A stretch of DNA of 27,938 nt, taken from the NCBI GenBank assembly GCA_025201865.1, contig MU602704.1:45624-73561 (forward strand), read 5' to 3'. Source of the stretch: Ramicandelaber brevisporus. Taxonomy: Eukaryota; Kickxellomycota; Ramicandelaberales; Ramicandelaberaceae. The position numbers and the translations under genes were made by a program. Position 1 is the first letter of the stretch. Each line of letters opens with the position of its first letter. Positions 1 through 9,496 of this stretch are shown in pieces. The notes under the pieces were generated by a model, which did no database searches, had not been told where the DNA came from, and saw only the letters and a program-made list of their open reading frames with translations.

Positions 1-1035
1 TCAACTGCTACTGTAGTTGTCGCTCGCACTGTCGTCCGCTGTCGGCTTGTTTGAGGCTGATGCAGGCTGCAAGTTGTTTTCAATTTTGAACAGAAAGCGT
101 GTTTGTGTTTGTGTGGCAACAGAGAGTGAATGGAAGGAGGCGAATTGCTGGACTTTGCGAAAAAAAATACAAAGTCCGGGAAGTCAGTGCAAAAAACTCG
201 GCAGCTTGCAGAAGCTCATATTGGAACACCCTCAGGATGACCATCATTGTTAAAATGAGATTAGAGAAAGTTGTAGAGTATGTCCCAGAGTACAAGAAAC
301 ACAGTTCTCGCAGTGAAATCGGTGTATTCTTTACCTCGTTCATCAGATGACTTCTTTGTTTTTCAATTGGTTTTCTCAATGATTGCCATTTGACCTTCTC
401 GAGACACCGTTCTGACACTTCCAGATGACTCAGCCGTGTCGAATTACCTAGAAACATGCTTCCTGGTGTTGGTTGGAAAGTGGGTTGGGTGATTATTGAC
501 CGTATAGTATGAGTGATACCTCTGCCAGACCGTTTTCGGCTCAACCTCGATCCCACCTGGCACAAAGTACCCATCTCACCGACGTTCACACTCGCCATTC
601 CTGAACCTGTGATCCAACTCTCCCCAAACTTTGCAGCGCTACTAAGCCGATCATAACGAGCAGGCCCCTCTTTTGAATCGCGATTCGATCGAGTTGGCGG
701 TTGAGAGAGTTTGAGTAAGCACTGAATGACGCAAAGTGGATTAACACTTCTAATCAACCTGTCAATATGACTCGACCAATAGACAGGGCCGGTGATTCTA
801 CGTATTATAGTCAAATATCATGATTTATTTTATACTACAATCTACCTCAAAGAATGCATTAGAGAGTAGGTGTTGGCCGATTTTTGTCATTTCCTATGAT
901 GATATCCGTATTCGCAGTGGGCTTTGCCGAGAGCGGTGTTTCAGCCTTTTATATAGCATGAATATTCACTTTTCTTCATTTTACACTGCAGATCAACACA
1001 AAAAGGATTTATAAAAATACATACAGTACAAAAGT
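1..1035. other. Upstream region without a confident gene
   Basis: No recognisable protein is encoded here. The longest open stretch is on the minus strand (80-814), but its first ATG is at 598, giving at most 172 residues (80-598) with no family resemblance, so it is not called as a gene. A TATA-like stretch (TATATA, 950-955) about 80 bases before the NOP15/NIFK start is a plausible promoter element for that gene. No tRNA-like B box was noticed. Confidence 0.5.
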
Positions 1036-2217
1036 ATGAGTGCAGCAGCCAAGATTCAGCAACGGAAGCAGCAAAAGCAGCAGCTTGCAACAGCCAAGAC
1101 AGTAAAGGCAGGTGTGTCCAAATCTCACTCAAAGAAAGCGGCCGTGGCAGTAAAGGCAGACAGCTCTGATGACGATGACGATGACGGCAATGAGAGTGAG
1201 AGCGGTGCTGGTAACGCTGATGGTGCTTCTGATGCCAGTATGGATGAGGATTTGGAGGATGCCATGCAATCTGACGACGATGAGGATTCCGATGTCGAAA
1301 TTGAGGGCGAAAGCGACGATGAGGAGGATGACGAGCAGAATGGTGGAAAATCGAAGCGGGACACTGAGGACGCATTCAAGTCGAAGCGCGCCGTCATTGC
1401 TCTGGACGCCAAAGCAGAAAAGAAGTTGATGAAGCGCCTTGAACGCTTCGAACGCAAGTCTGAAACAGATGTCACTCCTGGAGTGGTCTACATTGGCCAT
1501 CTCCCACATGGTTTCTACGAGAACGAGATGCGCGCGTACTTTTCGCAGTTCGGCACTGTCACTCGTCTCCGCTTGTCCCGCAACAAGAAGACTGGCAACT
1601 CGAAACATTACGCATTTATCGAGTTCAGATCGCACGATGTTGCCAGAGTTGTTGCCGAAACGATGGATAACTACATTTTGTCGGAACAGGTGCTGAAATG
1701 CAATGTTGTGCCGGCAGAGAAGATCCATCCAGCATTGTTCAAGGGTGCCAACCGCAAGTTTAAGGTGGTCCCATGGCAAGCTATTGAACAGGAGCGCCAC
1801 AACAAGCAAAGAACGGATGAGCAGACCAAGAAGTTAATTAAGGAGTTGATCAAGAAGGAGCGCAAGCACCGTGAGAAGCTGAAGGGCATGGGCATTGACT
1901 ACGCCTATGTTGGCTTTGAAGAGCTTGCCGCTCAGCAGAGCATTTTTGACGACGAACCCGCACAGCAGCAAGACAAGAAGAAGAAGAACAAGACCGCCGA
2001 GCCAGCTGCACAGCCAAAGCAGGTGGAGGAAACACCAAAAAAGAAGCGTGCCGCTGCCGCTGCTGCTGCTGATAACGTGGAGACCAAGGCTGCTGAGAAG
2101 GCTGCCGAGCCAGTTGCAGTAAAGAAGCAAAAGACCAGCGCTAGTGCTGCTGAAGCCAAGCCAGCCAAGAAGGCCGCTGAAGCACCCAAGAAGGCCAACA
2201 AGGGCAAGAAGAACTGA
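1036..2217 (+). CDS. NOP15: Nucleolar RRM protein, NIFK/Nop15 family
   Basis: This 393-residue protein has the layout of NIFK (human) and Nop15 (yeast), nucleolar RNA-binding factors needed for large-subunit pre-rRNA processing. An acidic Asp/Glu/Ser tract (about 43-100) is followed by one RNA-recognition motif (about 149-227), with RNP2 VYIGHL at 151-156 and RNP1 KHYAFIEF at 190-197. The family stretch PHGFYENEMRAYFSQFG is present, as is the block after the RRM (VVPAEKIHP...FKGANRKFK). Residues 250-290 are basic and helical. The tail (about 310-393) is a Lys/Ala-rich, histone-H1-like extension. The start is the first ATG of the frame; a TATA-like site lies about 80 bases upstream. It converges on COX15 with a 135-bp shared 3' spacer. 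The family is clear from sequence; the precise role in this organism is inferred. Confidence 0.95.
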   Translation: MSAAAKIQQRKQQKQQLATAKTVKAGVSKSHSKKAAVAVKADSSDDDDDDGNESESGAGNADGASDASMDEDLEDAMQSDDDEDSDVEIEGESDDEEDDEQNGGKSKRDTEDAFKSKRAVIALDAKAEKKLMKRLERFERKSETDVTPGVVYIGHLPHGFYENEMRAYFSQFGTVTRLRLSRNKKTGNSKHYAFIEFRSHDVARVVAETMDNYILSEQVLKCNVVPAEKIHPALFKGANRKFKVVPWQAIEQERHNKQRTDEQTKKLIKELIKKERKHREKLKGMGIDYAYVGFEELAAQQSIFDDEPAQQQDKKKKNKTAEPAAQPKQVEETPKKKRAAAAAAADNVETKAAEKAAEPVAVKKQKTSASAAEAKPAKKAAEAPKKANKGKKN

Positions 2218-2352
2218 TTTTGTAGACTTTTATAATGCTTTTCTATTATTACTACTAGTAGGAGTACGTGAGGATTTAATATCTTAAAAAGTGTATCTTG
2301 TTGAGTAATCAACATTATAAAACAAAGCAAAGCAAAGCATGAAACCAATGGG

Positions 2353-3801
2353 TTATTTTGGCATCTTCTTGAGCATCATTGCCAAGACTGAGGCTGATGT
2401 CAATAGGGTGAGCGAGCCAGCTTGGTGAGCAGCAGCAACTGGAACTGGAACGCCAGTCAGCAGCGTGGTGATGCCGAGTGAAGCCTGAGCAGTGGCGATG
2501 CCCAGGGTAGTCAACAGGGCAATGCGCGCAGCAGGCGGAAGAGGAGCGCGACGGGCATAAAAGTAGAGAGCAACGACAGAGAAGAAGGTGGATGTGCCCA
2601 ATACGCGATGGTTGAACTGAACCAGCGTTGGGTTCTCAAAGATGTTCCGCCACTTGGACCACGTCGATACAGTGCCATCAGAGACGGACTTGGGACCAGC
2701 AAAGTCATCAGACCAAATCTCATCCTTTGGCGGGACAAGACGGCCACCCATCAATGGGAAGGTATCGTAGATGAGTCCCGCATCCAGACCAGCAACGAAT
2801 GCACCAGACAATGCGGTCAAGAACGTGAGATGAGCAACGCCGGTTGCAAAACGCTTGACGCCCTGAGTGCGAGTGTTATCAAGCATAGCCTTCACGGCGG
2901 AAGTGATGCGGCCAGAGGCAAATGCATTGGCGCGCAAGACACCAAGACCGCTGTTCATCATGAGCAGGTAAATCAAGAAGGCACTGCCCAAGTGAGCAGC
3001 GAGACGATACTGACTCACACGCGGGTGGCTCTTGTCTTCAATAATCTTGCTGTCCAGGCCAGACTTGACCATGTACCAGCCCAAGAAGCCTTGGAAGCCA
3101 ATGAGACCGCCAATGGCCCAAATCTTCTTGGTCAGAGCCTTGGAGTTGATGTAGCCTTTACGGAATGTAAACACTGCGGCTGGAATCAGGAAAGCAATGC
3201 CGATGGCGCGGCCCCACATGCGATGCGTCCATTCGTACCAGAAGATGCGCTTGAACTCAGGCAATGTCATGTGCTGGTTGAGCAGAATGTACTCGGGGAA
3301 CTGCTTGTACTTGTTGAACTCCTCCTCCCACTCCTCTTCGGAGCGCGGCGGCCGCATGCCACGGATGAGGTTCCACTCGGTGATGGATAGACCGCTCTCC
3401 GTGAGGCGCGTCAGACCACCAATGACAACAACGCCAAACACGAGACCAGCAGACATCAGCAGCCAGTATCCGACAATCGGCTTGGCTGGAGGAACAACCT
3501 CGGCTGGAGTTGGTTCTGGAGCAGCATCGCTGGATGGCTTTGATTGCTCTGGCGCAGCCGTTGTAGATGATGACATCAGCCGGCGAGTGACTGCATTGGA
3601 AACTGGGCCGTAGAAGGCAGTGCGCGGAAGCAACAGCGTCCGAGGTTGAGCAAGTGCTGGCTGCAGAGACACTCGCTTGACACTGGCCATACTAGAGGCA
3701 AAACGCGTGTTGTTAGCAGCTGACATGCGCGAGAGCAGCGGTGTGTACAGCTTGGCCACCGGTCGGGTTGGGCCGTTGCAGTGAAGAGCTCGGGCGAACA
3801 T
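2353..3801 (-). CDS. COX15: Heme A synthase COX15 (mitochondrial)
   Basis: Heme A synthase of the mitochondrial inner membrane oxidises heme O to heme A for cytochrome c oxidase. The chosen start (ATG at 3799-3801) gives 482 residues opening with an Arg-rich presequence without acidic residues (MFARALHCNGPTRP...). Two four-helix halves follow. Visible landmarks are GGLTRLTESGLSITEW just after the first helix, and the four family histidines in EWTHRMWGR, RLAAHLG, VQFNHRVLG and AAAHQAGS, which ligate heme. The second half carries the GLIYDTFPLM motif. The frame stays open upstream to an ATG at 3963, but that extension is Leu-rich sequence encoded by the complement of a CAA/CAG repeat and would precede a normal presequence, so it is not included. 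The gene is divergent from DCTN4 across 179 bp and convergent with NOP15. Confidence 0.96.
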   Translation of the reverse strand: MFARALHCNGPTRPVAKLYTPLLSRMSAANNTRFASSMASVKRVSLQPALAQPRTLLLPRTAFYGPVSNAVTRRLMSSSTTAAPEQSKPSSDAAPEPTPAEVVPPAKPIVGYWLLMSAGLVFGVVVIGGLTRLTESGLSITEWNLIRGMRPPRSEEEWEEEFNKYKQFPEYILLNQHMTLPEFKRIFWYEWTHRMWGRAIGIAFLIPAAVFTFRKGYINSKALTKKIWAIGGLIGFQGFLGWYMVKSGLDSKIIEDKSHPRVSQYRLAAHLGSAFLIYLLMMNSGLGVLRANAFASGRITSAVKAMLDNTRTQGVKRFATGVAHLTFLTALSGAFVAGLDAGLIYDTFPLMGGRLVPPKDEIWSDDFAGPKSVSDGTVSTWSKWRNIFENPTLVQFNHRVLGTSTFFSVVALYFYARRAPLPPAARIALLTTLGIATAQASLGITTLLTGVPVPVAAAHQAGSLTLLTSASVLAMMLKKMPK

Positions 3802-3980
3802 GGCTGCGTTGTGTCGTGCTGCTTCTGTGTGTTGCGTTGCTTGCGTTGTTAGTTTTTTTTTGTGTGGATTTGCGCGGAGCTGATCTTCTTGACGATCGGC
3901 TTGACTAGCAAACAACAACACCAACAACAGCGACAACACCAACAGCGACAGCAACAACAACAACGGTGGAAGCCTGAAAG
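3802..3980. promoter_or_regulatory. Divergent COX15/DCTN4 promoter with CAA/CAG repeat
   Basis: These 179 bp separate the starts of two divergent genes, so both promoters must lie here or overlap coding DNA. The segment 3905-3963 is a degenerate (CAA/CAG/ACC)n tract and 3850-3860 is a T run. No clear TATA box was seen. Confidence 0.6.
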
Positions 3981-5684
3981 ATGACTTCGACGTTCGCGGT
4001 CGAGTACTATTGCCCGTGCACGCCTTTGACCAACAGCAGCAGTGGCAGCGCCGAAGCGGGAGGTTCGGATCCAGCTAGTACCGAGCCGCCAGTTCCTGGC
4101 TCTGCTGGAACAACGCCTGGACTGTCTGCGGTAACATCTCCATCAGTCGGCCCAGAAGTCGCTGAAGAGCGGTCTGCCCCGTTTGAGCCACGGTCCAAAC
4201 AGCTGGCATTCAACGCTCACCCACTCAGCCACCTGCTATACTGCGAAGAATGCCACGCCGTTCGCTGCAATCGATGCACTATCAGCGAGATTGCTGCCTA
4301 CTACTGCACGAGCTGTCTGTTCGAGACTCCATCGGCCAGTGTCCTTACTGAGAAGAATCGCTGCAGCCGTAATTGCTTTGAATGCCCAGTTTGCAAACAA
4401 ACTCTTCTTGTGCTTGGCGATGCTCCATCAACAGCAGCAGCAGCAGCCACCGCAGCCACCGCAGCCAGTGCCTCAGTGTCCGAGAGCGAAGACTCTGATG
4501 TGAAGCCATACTATTTAAGCTGTGCAGCATGCAGATGGGACTCCAGGGAAGTTGGCGTGGCATTCCGCAAGCCAACTGGTCTTTCAATGCAGCTGCAGAA
4601 GCGCGATGACGATGCTGACGACGTCCAAGAGTTCGACAATCTGCGCACATTCTTTGAGAACGCTTTCAAAAACAACAGCAATGCATCAGCCACCGGTGGC
4701 TCCAGCACAACAGCATCGGGAAGCAGTGCGTTTGCAGCTCTCGCGGCACGCCGGTCCACTCTAGCTGGCCGTTCCCTCACTTCATCTCTACCGAGCAGCT
4801 ATGGCATCGGCGGACGTGGCCGCAATTCTCGTGGTACTTCATCCTCAGCCTCCACAGCGGCAGCTTCAAACAAGACTGGCGACATACTGCCACCATACAC
4901 CGCCAAGCGCAATCAGCAGGAAGATCACGATATGGTAGGCGAATTGATGAGTATCACATCTCTCGACCAAGTCACCAGCTATGAACAGCGAACTGCATCC
5001 GATCCAAACAAGCACTCGTATCGCCTGTCCAGTCTATTCCCACAGCGTGTTCCACTCAAGACAAAGGTCGTTAAGCGCTGTCGTCAGTGTTCCCAGATTT
5101 TGATCCGTCCTGAGCCTAAAGTGCAGTCAACTCGGTTCAAGATTAGGCAGTGCGCCATATCTTCGCTGCCCAATATCACATTGGCTCGCACTCCAAAGGA
5201 GGGCTCTGTGCCTTCGTTCAAGGTTGATCAAGAAACCACACTGTACCTGCGCTTCTCTAACCCTCTCCACTACTCCATGAGCATTGCTCTTGCTGTCCCT
5301 TCTGCCGATGAGAATGGCTCGAATGCGATTGTTATTGACGATGAGGATGGCGTAGGCAGCTCTGCTTACAGTGAATGCTTGGCGCGGGTTGTGATTCCTG
5401 TCCCTGAATTTGACGTGTCTGCCGGTGGTGACTTGTGGACATTGGATGAAGCCTCTAGTCCAAGCATTTCATCCTCTTCTCTTGCTGGCTCGATTATTCG
5501 CTCTGGTAATACTACTCAGGTCGCTGTTAAAGTCACACCCTCTGAAGCGGGTGGTCCACTTCGAGTTCCTCTGCATGTCAGTGCATCCTCAACCGATACC
5601 AGCCCAGTAGATGGCGGCGATCCCGAGTCCAAATGTGATGAATTCTGGGTTTACATTACGCTTGGCACAGTCGCCCCAGCTTAG
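3981..5684 (+). CDS. DCTN4: Dynactin subunit 4 (p62)
   Basis: This 567-residue protein matches the dynactin p62 subunit, part of the pointed-end complex of dynactin, which links dynein to cargo and to the cell cortex. The N-terminal cysteine-rich zinc-binding region is clear: CPC at 11-13, then CEEC...CNRC at 88-99, YYCTSC at 108-112 and the family signature KNRCSRNCFECPVCKQTL (about 125-142). Another pair, SCAACRWDS, follows after an Ala/Thr linker near residue 180. The centre has Ser/Thr/Ala-rich low complexity (about 230-300). A further CRQC pair lies near residue 370, and the rest is predicted beta-rich (LYLRFSNPLHYSMSIAL). Length exceeds the human protein mainly through low-complexity inserts, including residues 15-70. 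The start is the first ATG, 179 bp from the divergent COX15 start. Confidence 0.93.
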   Translation: MTSTFAVEYYCPCTPLTNSSSGSAEAGGSDPASTEPPVPGSAGTTPGLSAVTSPSVGPEVAEERSAPFEPRSKQLAFNAHPLSHLLYCEECHAVRCNRCTISEIAAYYCTSCLFETPSASVLTEKNRCSRNCFECPVCKQTLLVLGDAPSTAAAAATAATAASASVSESEDSDVKPYYLSCAACRWDSREVGVAFRKPTGLSMQLQKRDDDADDVQEFDNLRTFFENAFKNNSNASATGGSSTTASGSSAFAALAARRSTLAGRSLTSSLPSSYGIGGRGRNSRGTSSSASTAAASNKTGDILPPYTAKRNQQEDHDMVGELMSITSLDQVTSYEQRTASDPNKHSYRLSSLFPQRVPLKTKVVKRCRQCSQILIRPEPKVQSTRFKIRQCAISSLPNITLARTPKEGSVPSFKVDQETTLYLRFSNPLHYSMSIALAVPSADENGSNAIVIDDEDGVGSSAYSECLARVVIPVPEFDVSAGGDLWTLDEASSPSISSSSLAGSIIRSGNTTQVAVKVTPSEAGGPLRVPLHVSASSTDTSPVDGGDPESKCDEFWVYITLGTVAPA

Positions 5685-5790
5685 TCCCTAACTCTAGCTC
5701 TACTTCTAACTCTACCTCTACCTCTACTTCTAATTAGCTCTAATTAATTAACTTGAATTTGATTAACTTGAATTAACTTTACGCTACTAC
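5685..5790. repeat. Degenerate CTCTAN-type repeat in the DCTN4/FMP32 3' spacer
   Basis: Immediately after the DCTN4 stop, 5685-5737 is built from imperfect six-base units of the CTCTAN type. It passes into an AT-rich stretch with repeated TTAACTTGAATT (5748-5780). The spacer separates two convergent genes. It looks like simple-sequence 3' UTR; no function is evident. Confidence 0.6.
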
Positions 5791-5794
5791 CGCT

Positions 5795-6490
5795 CTATTT
5801 GAACATGCGCAGATATGCCAGCAACAATGCACCAGCACCTGTCATTGTACCAATGATATACTGCAAAATCTGGAACTTGATTGTCTCCATCATTGTCCGC
5901 AGGTTGGCAATCTCGTTCTCAATTCTTGCATCCGACTCTCTCACTTTAATCTCCAGCGCAGCCTGTTCATCTCGCATACGTCCCTTATCCAAATTCATAT
6001 CAAGCCGCACTCCCGCCTGAGTCCGACTAACTTCATCCCTCAGCTTTTGCTTCAGCTTTTCCAGCTCACCTGCCAGTCTCGCATGCTCATTCTTCATCAT
6101 TTCGACATCGTTTCGCGATAGCATTTGCAACTCGGATTTAAGCTGCGTGAAATCGACCTTGTAGGTATAAATGTGCTTGTCCTGATCAGCGCGTGTAGCA
6201 ACTGTGCGAGACATGTTGCGTAACGAGCCATCGAGAACCTCGCTCAAGCATTCCATGATGGCCGTTGACTGCTCCGGTGAGAAACCCTGTTGCTGAAGAC
6301 GCTGAGTAAAGCGGAACGTGTCGAATGGTACTGGCTCTGCTGGCTCAGAGGAGGAAGAGGCTCGAGATTTAGCAGTCGTGCTAAGCAAACGTGCATGCTG
6401 AACGGCAGTTGCTCGTTGAAGGATCAAGCCCGGCTGTGACACAGCAAGCGGCTGTCGCAGCAGTAGTAGTCGTCGTGTCGAGTTCATCAT
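5795..6490 (-). CDS. FMP32: Mitochondrial coiled-coil protein, Fmp32/CCDC90 (DUF1640) family
   Basis: This 231-residue protein belongs to the DUF1640 family: yeast Fmp32 and animal CCDC90A/B (MCUR1), inner-membrane proteins linked to cytochrome oxidase assembly and to mitochondrial calcium uptake in animals. It begins with an Arg/Leu presequence (MMNSTRRLLLLRQ), followed by family blocks FDTFRFTQRLQQQGFS, YTYKVDFTQLKSELQ and the signature SRTQAGVRLDMNLDKGR within a long coiled coil. It ends in a single C-terminal membrane segment (LQYIIGTMTGAGALLLAYLR), as is typical. The start is the first of two tandem ATGs (6488-6490). An upstream ATG at 6691 would overlap the divergent NUFIP gene and put foreign sequence before the presequence. 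Family assignment is firm; the specific role (COX assembly or calcium) is inference. Confidence 0.93.
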   Translation of the reverse strand: MMNSTRRLLLLRQPLAVSQPGLILQRATAVQHARLLSTTAKSRASSSSEPAEPVPFDTFRFTQRLQQQGFSPEQSTAIMECLSEVLDGSLRNMSRTVATRADQDKHIYTYKVDFTQLKSELQMLSRNDVEMMKNEHARLAGELEKLKQKLRDEVSRTQAGVRLDMNLDKGRMRDEQAALEIKVRESDARIENEIANLRTMMETIKFQILQYIIGTMTGAGALLLAYLRMFK

Positions 6491-6568
6491 GCGTGTTAAA
6501 ATCAAGCACAAATTTCCACCGTCGTTCGCCGTGAAGTACAAAAAAAAACAATACTGAACGCTTGCGAG
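6491..6568. promoter_or_regulatory. Short divergent promoter between FMP32 and NUFIP
   Basis: Only 78 bp separate the two ATGs. The spacer has a run of eight A residues near 6541 and no obvious TATA box. Core elements of one gene probably extend into the coding start of the other. Confidence 0.5.
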
Positions 6569-6755
6569 ATGAATCAGATTCCACCGCAAAGTGACTGGAA
6601 GGTATTCGTTCCACCATCGAGACGGCCTCAGCAGAGCGGGCGTGGCGGCAGTAACACTAGTGGATCTGGACGAGGCAGCAATAGAGCGCAAACAGAATCT
6701 CAGATAGAATCCAACGGTGGTGTCGATTCATTACTACAGTCGCTGGTTACGGAGG

Positions 6756-6791
<36 letters not shown>

Positions 6792-7540
6792 AGAAGAATG
6801 ATACAGCTAGAGCGGATGGAGACGAAAGCATGATTGACAATCGTATCAAGAGCACAAGCTTCGCATCACAGAATGAGATTGATGTATGGATTGCAGAGCG
6901 ACGGAGAAGACATCCTGCAAACAGAAACAGAATTGGCATTGTGCAGCAAAAGACTCAGCCAGCAGCTGCTGTAGCAACAGCAACAGCAAAACCAGTACTG
7001 AAGCCAAAGCTGACATTGGTGGCAGACTATTCAAGCGGTACAGATGATGATGATGATGATGATGATGATGCACTGAATGTATCAAACAAAGGTGACGATG
7101 GATCAGATGCTTCATGTGGTGATAGTAATACTTCAGACGATGGCGACGACGATGATGCTCCTCCAACAGTAATCTCTTCAAAGATGCCAGTGCACGGCAG
7201 TGTTCAGAGTCAACCGCGTGATAGTGAGGCAGATGACATCGATAACGAGCAGCCAAAGCGAAGAAAAATCACGGCGATATGCAAATACTGGCGACGTGGA
7301 CACTGTAGAAATGGAGATGCTTGTCAGTTCAGCCATGATACACCCCAATCTAACCAAAAGCAGAAGCAAAAGCAAGCGGCCAGCAAAGATGATGGCAAAC
7401 TGAACAACAGACAGGTTGGTGCTAACAGCAGCCTTATTGAGAAACTGTATGCTGCTGAGCTTGAGCGCAATAGGCGAGCACTACTCTATGCCATATCCTA
7501 CATTGTATCCAGCAACTTCTTTGACGATAAAACTGTTTAA
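6569..7540 (+). CDS. NUFIP1: NUFIP1/Rsa1-like snoRNP assembly protein with CCCH zinc finger
   Basis: This 323-residue protein combines features of the NUFIP1/Rsa1 family, scaffolds for assembly of box C/D snoRNPs with the R2TP-HSP90 system. The NUFIP signature is at about 97-125 (SQNEIDVWIAERRRRHPANR). A CCCH zinc finger lies at 237-255 with spacing C-x7-C-x5-C-x3-H (C237, C245, C251, H255). The C-terminal helix (about 286-318, SLIEKLYAAELERNRRALL... ending in SNFF) resembles the end of fungal family members. Between these are low-complexity inserts: a polyQ/polyK run at 65-76 from a CAG tract (about 6760-6787), and an Asp run at 159-166 from a GAT tract. It starts at the first ATG, 78 bp from the divergent FMP32. 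The finger may contact RNA. The family call rests on short motifs and is fairly secure. Confidence 0.82.
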
Positions 7541-8086
7541 ATTATCTTTTAAAGCTTTGCAATTGATTTCATGTTAACAAAGCAACGCTTTCTCTCTCTC
7601 TCCCCATAACACAGCCTCTGATTCGCCGATTTAAATTTGGAAGATGCGCGGCGGCTAGATGTGTTTCGACGCTGCACATCCGTGCCAGCAGCGCGTGCGG
7701 AGCCGATTTCCTCGAACTTATGCAGTGGTCGAACAAGCCCGTGAAGCTCTGCTGAGGCTTGTGTTATTGCTACAATGCAAATTAACATCGTTCCACCTGC
7801 GCTCTCGGAGGCTGGCTGCCGCGTTGCAGCTGCGGGCCGAGGCACTTTTTGGACCCATTCTTCGCTTTTAGTCTACTCTTTTACTTTTTTGCTTTTTGCT
7901 TTTTACGTTTGCAGTTCTCGATACAAATCTGTTCGTTGTGGACAGATAAAAGTTGTAGATACTCGCGCCTACAATCAATCCTCATCCATCGATGAACACT
8001 ATCGGTCTAGTCAAGCTCCGCAGTCACAGTCCTTATCTTGTTTCAGTCTGTTCCGTGTACTCCTTGAGCATTGTATGAATGTCCTG

Positions 8087-8108
8087 GTGTGTGTGTGTGT
8101 GTGTGTGT
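8087..8108. repeat. (GT)11 microsatellite
   Basis: A perfect dinucleotide run in the spacer upstream of GLT1. Confidence 0.95.
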
Positions 8109-8133
8109 TACGATAAACATCTGGTCACCGTCA

Positions 8134-8167
8134 TCTCCAAGGTTGGTTCATCTCCAAGGTCGGTTCA
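8134..8167. repeat. Two tandem 17-bp copies
   Basis: The unit TCTCCAAGGTYGGTTCA occurs twice in a row (8134-8150 and 8151-8167) with one C/T difference. No function is evident. Confidence 0.9.
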
Positions 8168-8362
8168 TGGTCACATGTGTCTGAAATACAGGTTGTGATG
8201 TTCATGCGCCGTTACCGCCACCACCATCACCACCACAAAGCTCAGATCGGGAAGGCATATGATTCGCTGTGTGTTCCAACTTTCTGGCTCGCCAATCAAT
8301 AATCTTTTCACAACTGGAGTGCAAGTCACGCACGTGTTGAAAATGACAGTCAAAGAACGACA

Positions 8363-8426
8363 GAGGACGAGAGAAATGGAGAGAGAAATGGAGAAGAGAG
8401 AAATGGAGAAGAGAGGAAGAGGAAGA
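8363..8426. repeat. Purine (GA-rich) tract with repeated AGAGAAATGGA
   Basis: A nearly pure purine strand containing three copies of an AGAGAAATGGA-type unit. Such tracts are common in promoter DNA. Confidence 0.85.
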
Positions 8427-8816
8427 TTATCGACCAACCAGAGAATGGCTGTCATATTTCAAACGGCTCACGGAATGAAAGTTTCAGGCTGGTTCGCTTT
8501 CTCTATCGATGAATGTTATCTTTGTTGATTTTGTTTTTGTTTTTGACTTTTTTGTTTTGCACGCGACGAACTTCAGTGGAGGCAGCTGACTATGACCGGG
8601 GCGGTGGTGGGTGGGAGAGATAGCATTCCGTCCTCGGCCGGCTTGCTTTTTCTTTCCCTCCTCTGCCGCCAAGCATAAATACTCGGGGCATGCCACGGCT
8701 GCACTTCTTCTAACCTTCACGGGCTTATCGCTGGTTCACCATTTTGATCTGTGTTTGCTTCCACCGTCACTCGCTCGTTCGCTCGCTCGCCTGTTTGTTC
8801 GCTTTCAACAGCCTTC

Positions 8817-8860
8817 ATCCATCCATCCATCCATCCATCCATCTATCTACACTCATCCCG

Positions 8861-8898
<38 letters not shown>
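8817..8898. repeat. (ATCC)6 followed by (CA)18
   Basis: Tetranucleotide repeat at 8817-8840 and a perfect CA run at 8863-8898. Confidence 0.95.
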
Positions 8899-8899
<1 letters not shown>

Positions 8900-9104
8900 G
8901 CAGGCAAGCAAGCTCTGTTGTTTTTTTTCTTCTTAACTTCATCCTTTCTTCTTTACACTACCTCGGATATTCCGTATCATAATCCGTGAGCTTATCCGTT
9001 GCCACTCACTCATTCACCCATCCACTCATTCAGTCTGTCATCCATCCCGCACTGCTCAGCCAAACCGTGACCTGCACATACACAACAGCTGCGCACATCC
9101 ACCT

Positions 9105-9198
9105 CATACACACGTATACACGCACGCACACACGCACACGCACGCACGCACTTTTTTTCTTCACTTTATACACACACGCACACACCACCACCACCACC
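9105..9198. repeat. Imperfect CACACG/CACGCA and CCA repeats
   Basis: Compound simple repeat (CA, CACG and ACC units) broken by a T run, about 300 bp before the GLT1 start. Confidence 0.85.
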
Positions 9199-9496
9199 TC
9201 CTCCGTATCCACCGGGTTAGCTCCGTCACAATTCACTCTGTAGCATTGCCACTGTGCGTCTGTGTTATTTAAGCTCCCTCTGTTGTGCGCAGTTCTCAGG
9301 TTTTTTTTTCTTCCTTCTCCATTTTGTTTGACAGCTCGCCTTCTCCGCCTGTGAACCTTGATTTTTCCGTCCTCTGCCCACCATCAAACCACAGGCTCAC
9401 ATCACCTGTTCATTCTTTCATTCTTTTTGTTCTTTTTGTTCTGCTCTCTTCACTCTTTCAGTACTACTGCTTCTTCTTATTGCTGTCTGTGATCCA

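Larger units (their letters stand above)
7541..9496. other. Gene-free spacer upstream of GLT1, rich in microsatellites
   Basis: About 2 kb with no ORF that resembles a protein. An ATG-initiated frame at 7775-8116 (113 codons) runs into a GT microsatellite and is not believed. The spacer holds several simple repeats, listed separately, and a pyrimidine-rich tract (about 9291-9490) leading to the GLT1 ATG, as is common in 5' leaders of fungal genes. A TATA-like TATTTAAG is at 9265-9272. Most of the region is probably 5' regulatory DNA for GLT1. Confidence 0.5.

Noticed and set aside
80-814. 244-codon minus-strand open frame at the left end
   Set aside because: It begins at a TTG, its first ATG is far inside (598), and the translation resembles no family and has no polyA-like signal nearby.
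3802-3963. Upstream extension of COX15 giving a Leu-rich hydrophobic start
   Set aside because: The Leu run is the complement of a CAA/CAG repeat, and a normal Arg-rich presequence follows at the ATG at 3799-3801.
5685-5740. Interstitial telomere-like repeat (CTCTAN)
   Set aside because: Units are irregular and do not match a known telomere repeat; simple 3' UTR sequence is more likely.
6491-6691. Longer FMP32 start at 6691
   Set aside because: It would overlap the divergent NUFIP coding region and place unrelated sequence before a good mitochondrial presequence.
7775-8116. 113-codon ORF with a hydrophobic stretch upstream of GLT1
   Set aside because: Its end is encoded by a GT microsatellite, and composition follows simple repeats rather than a protein.
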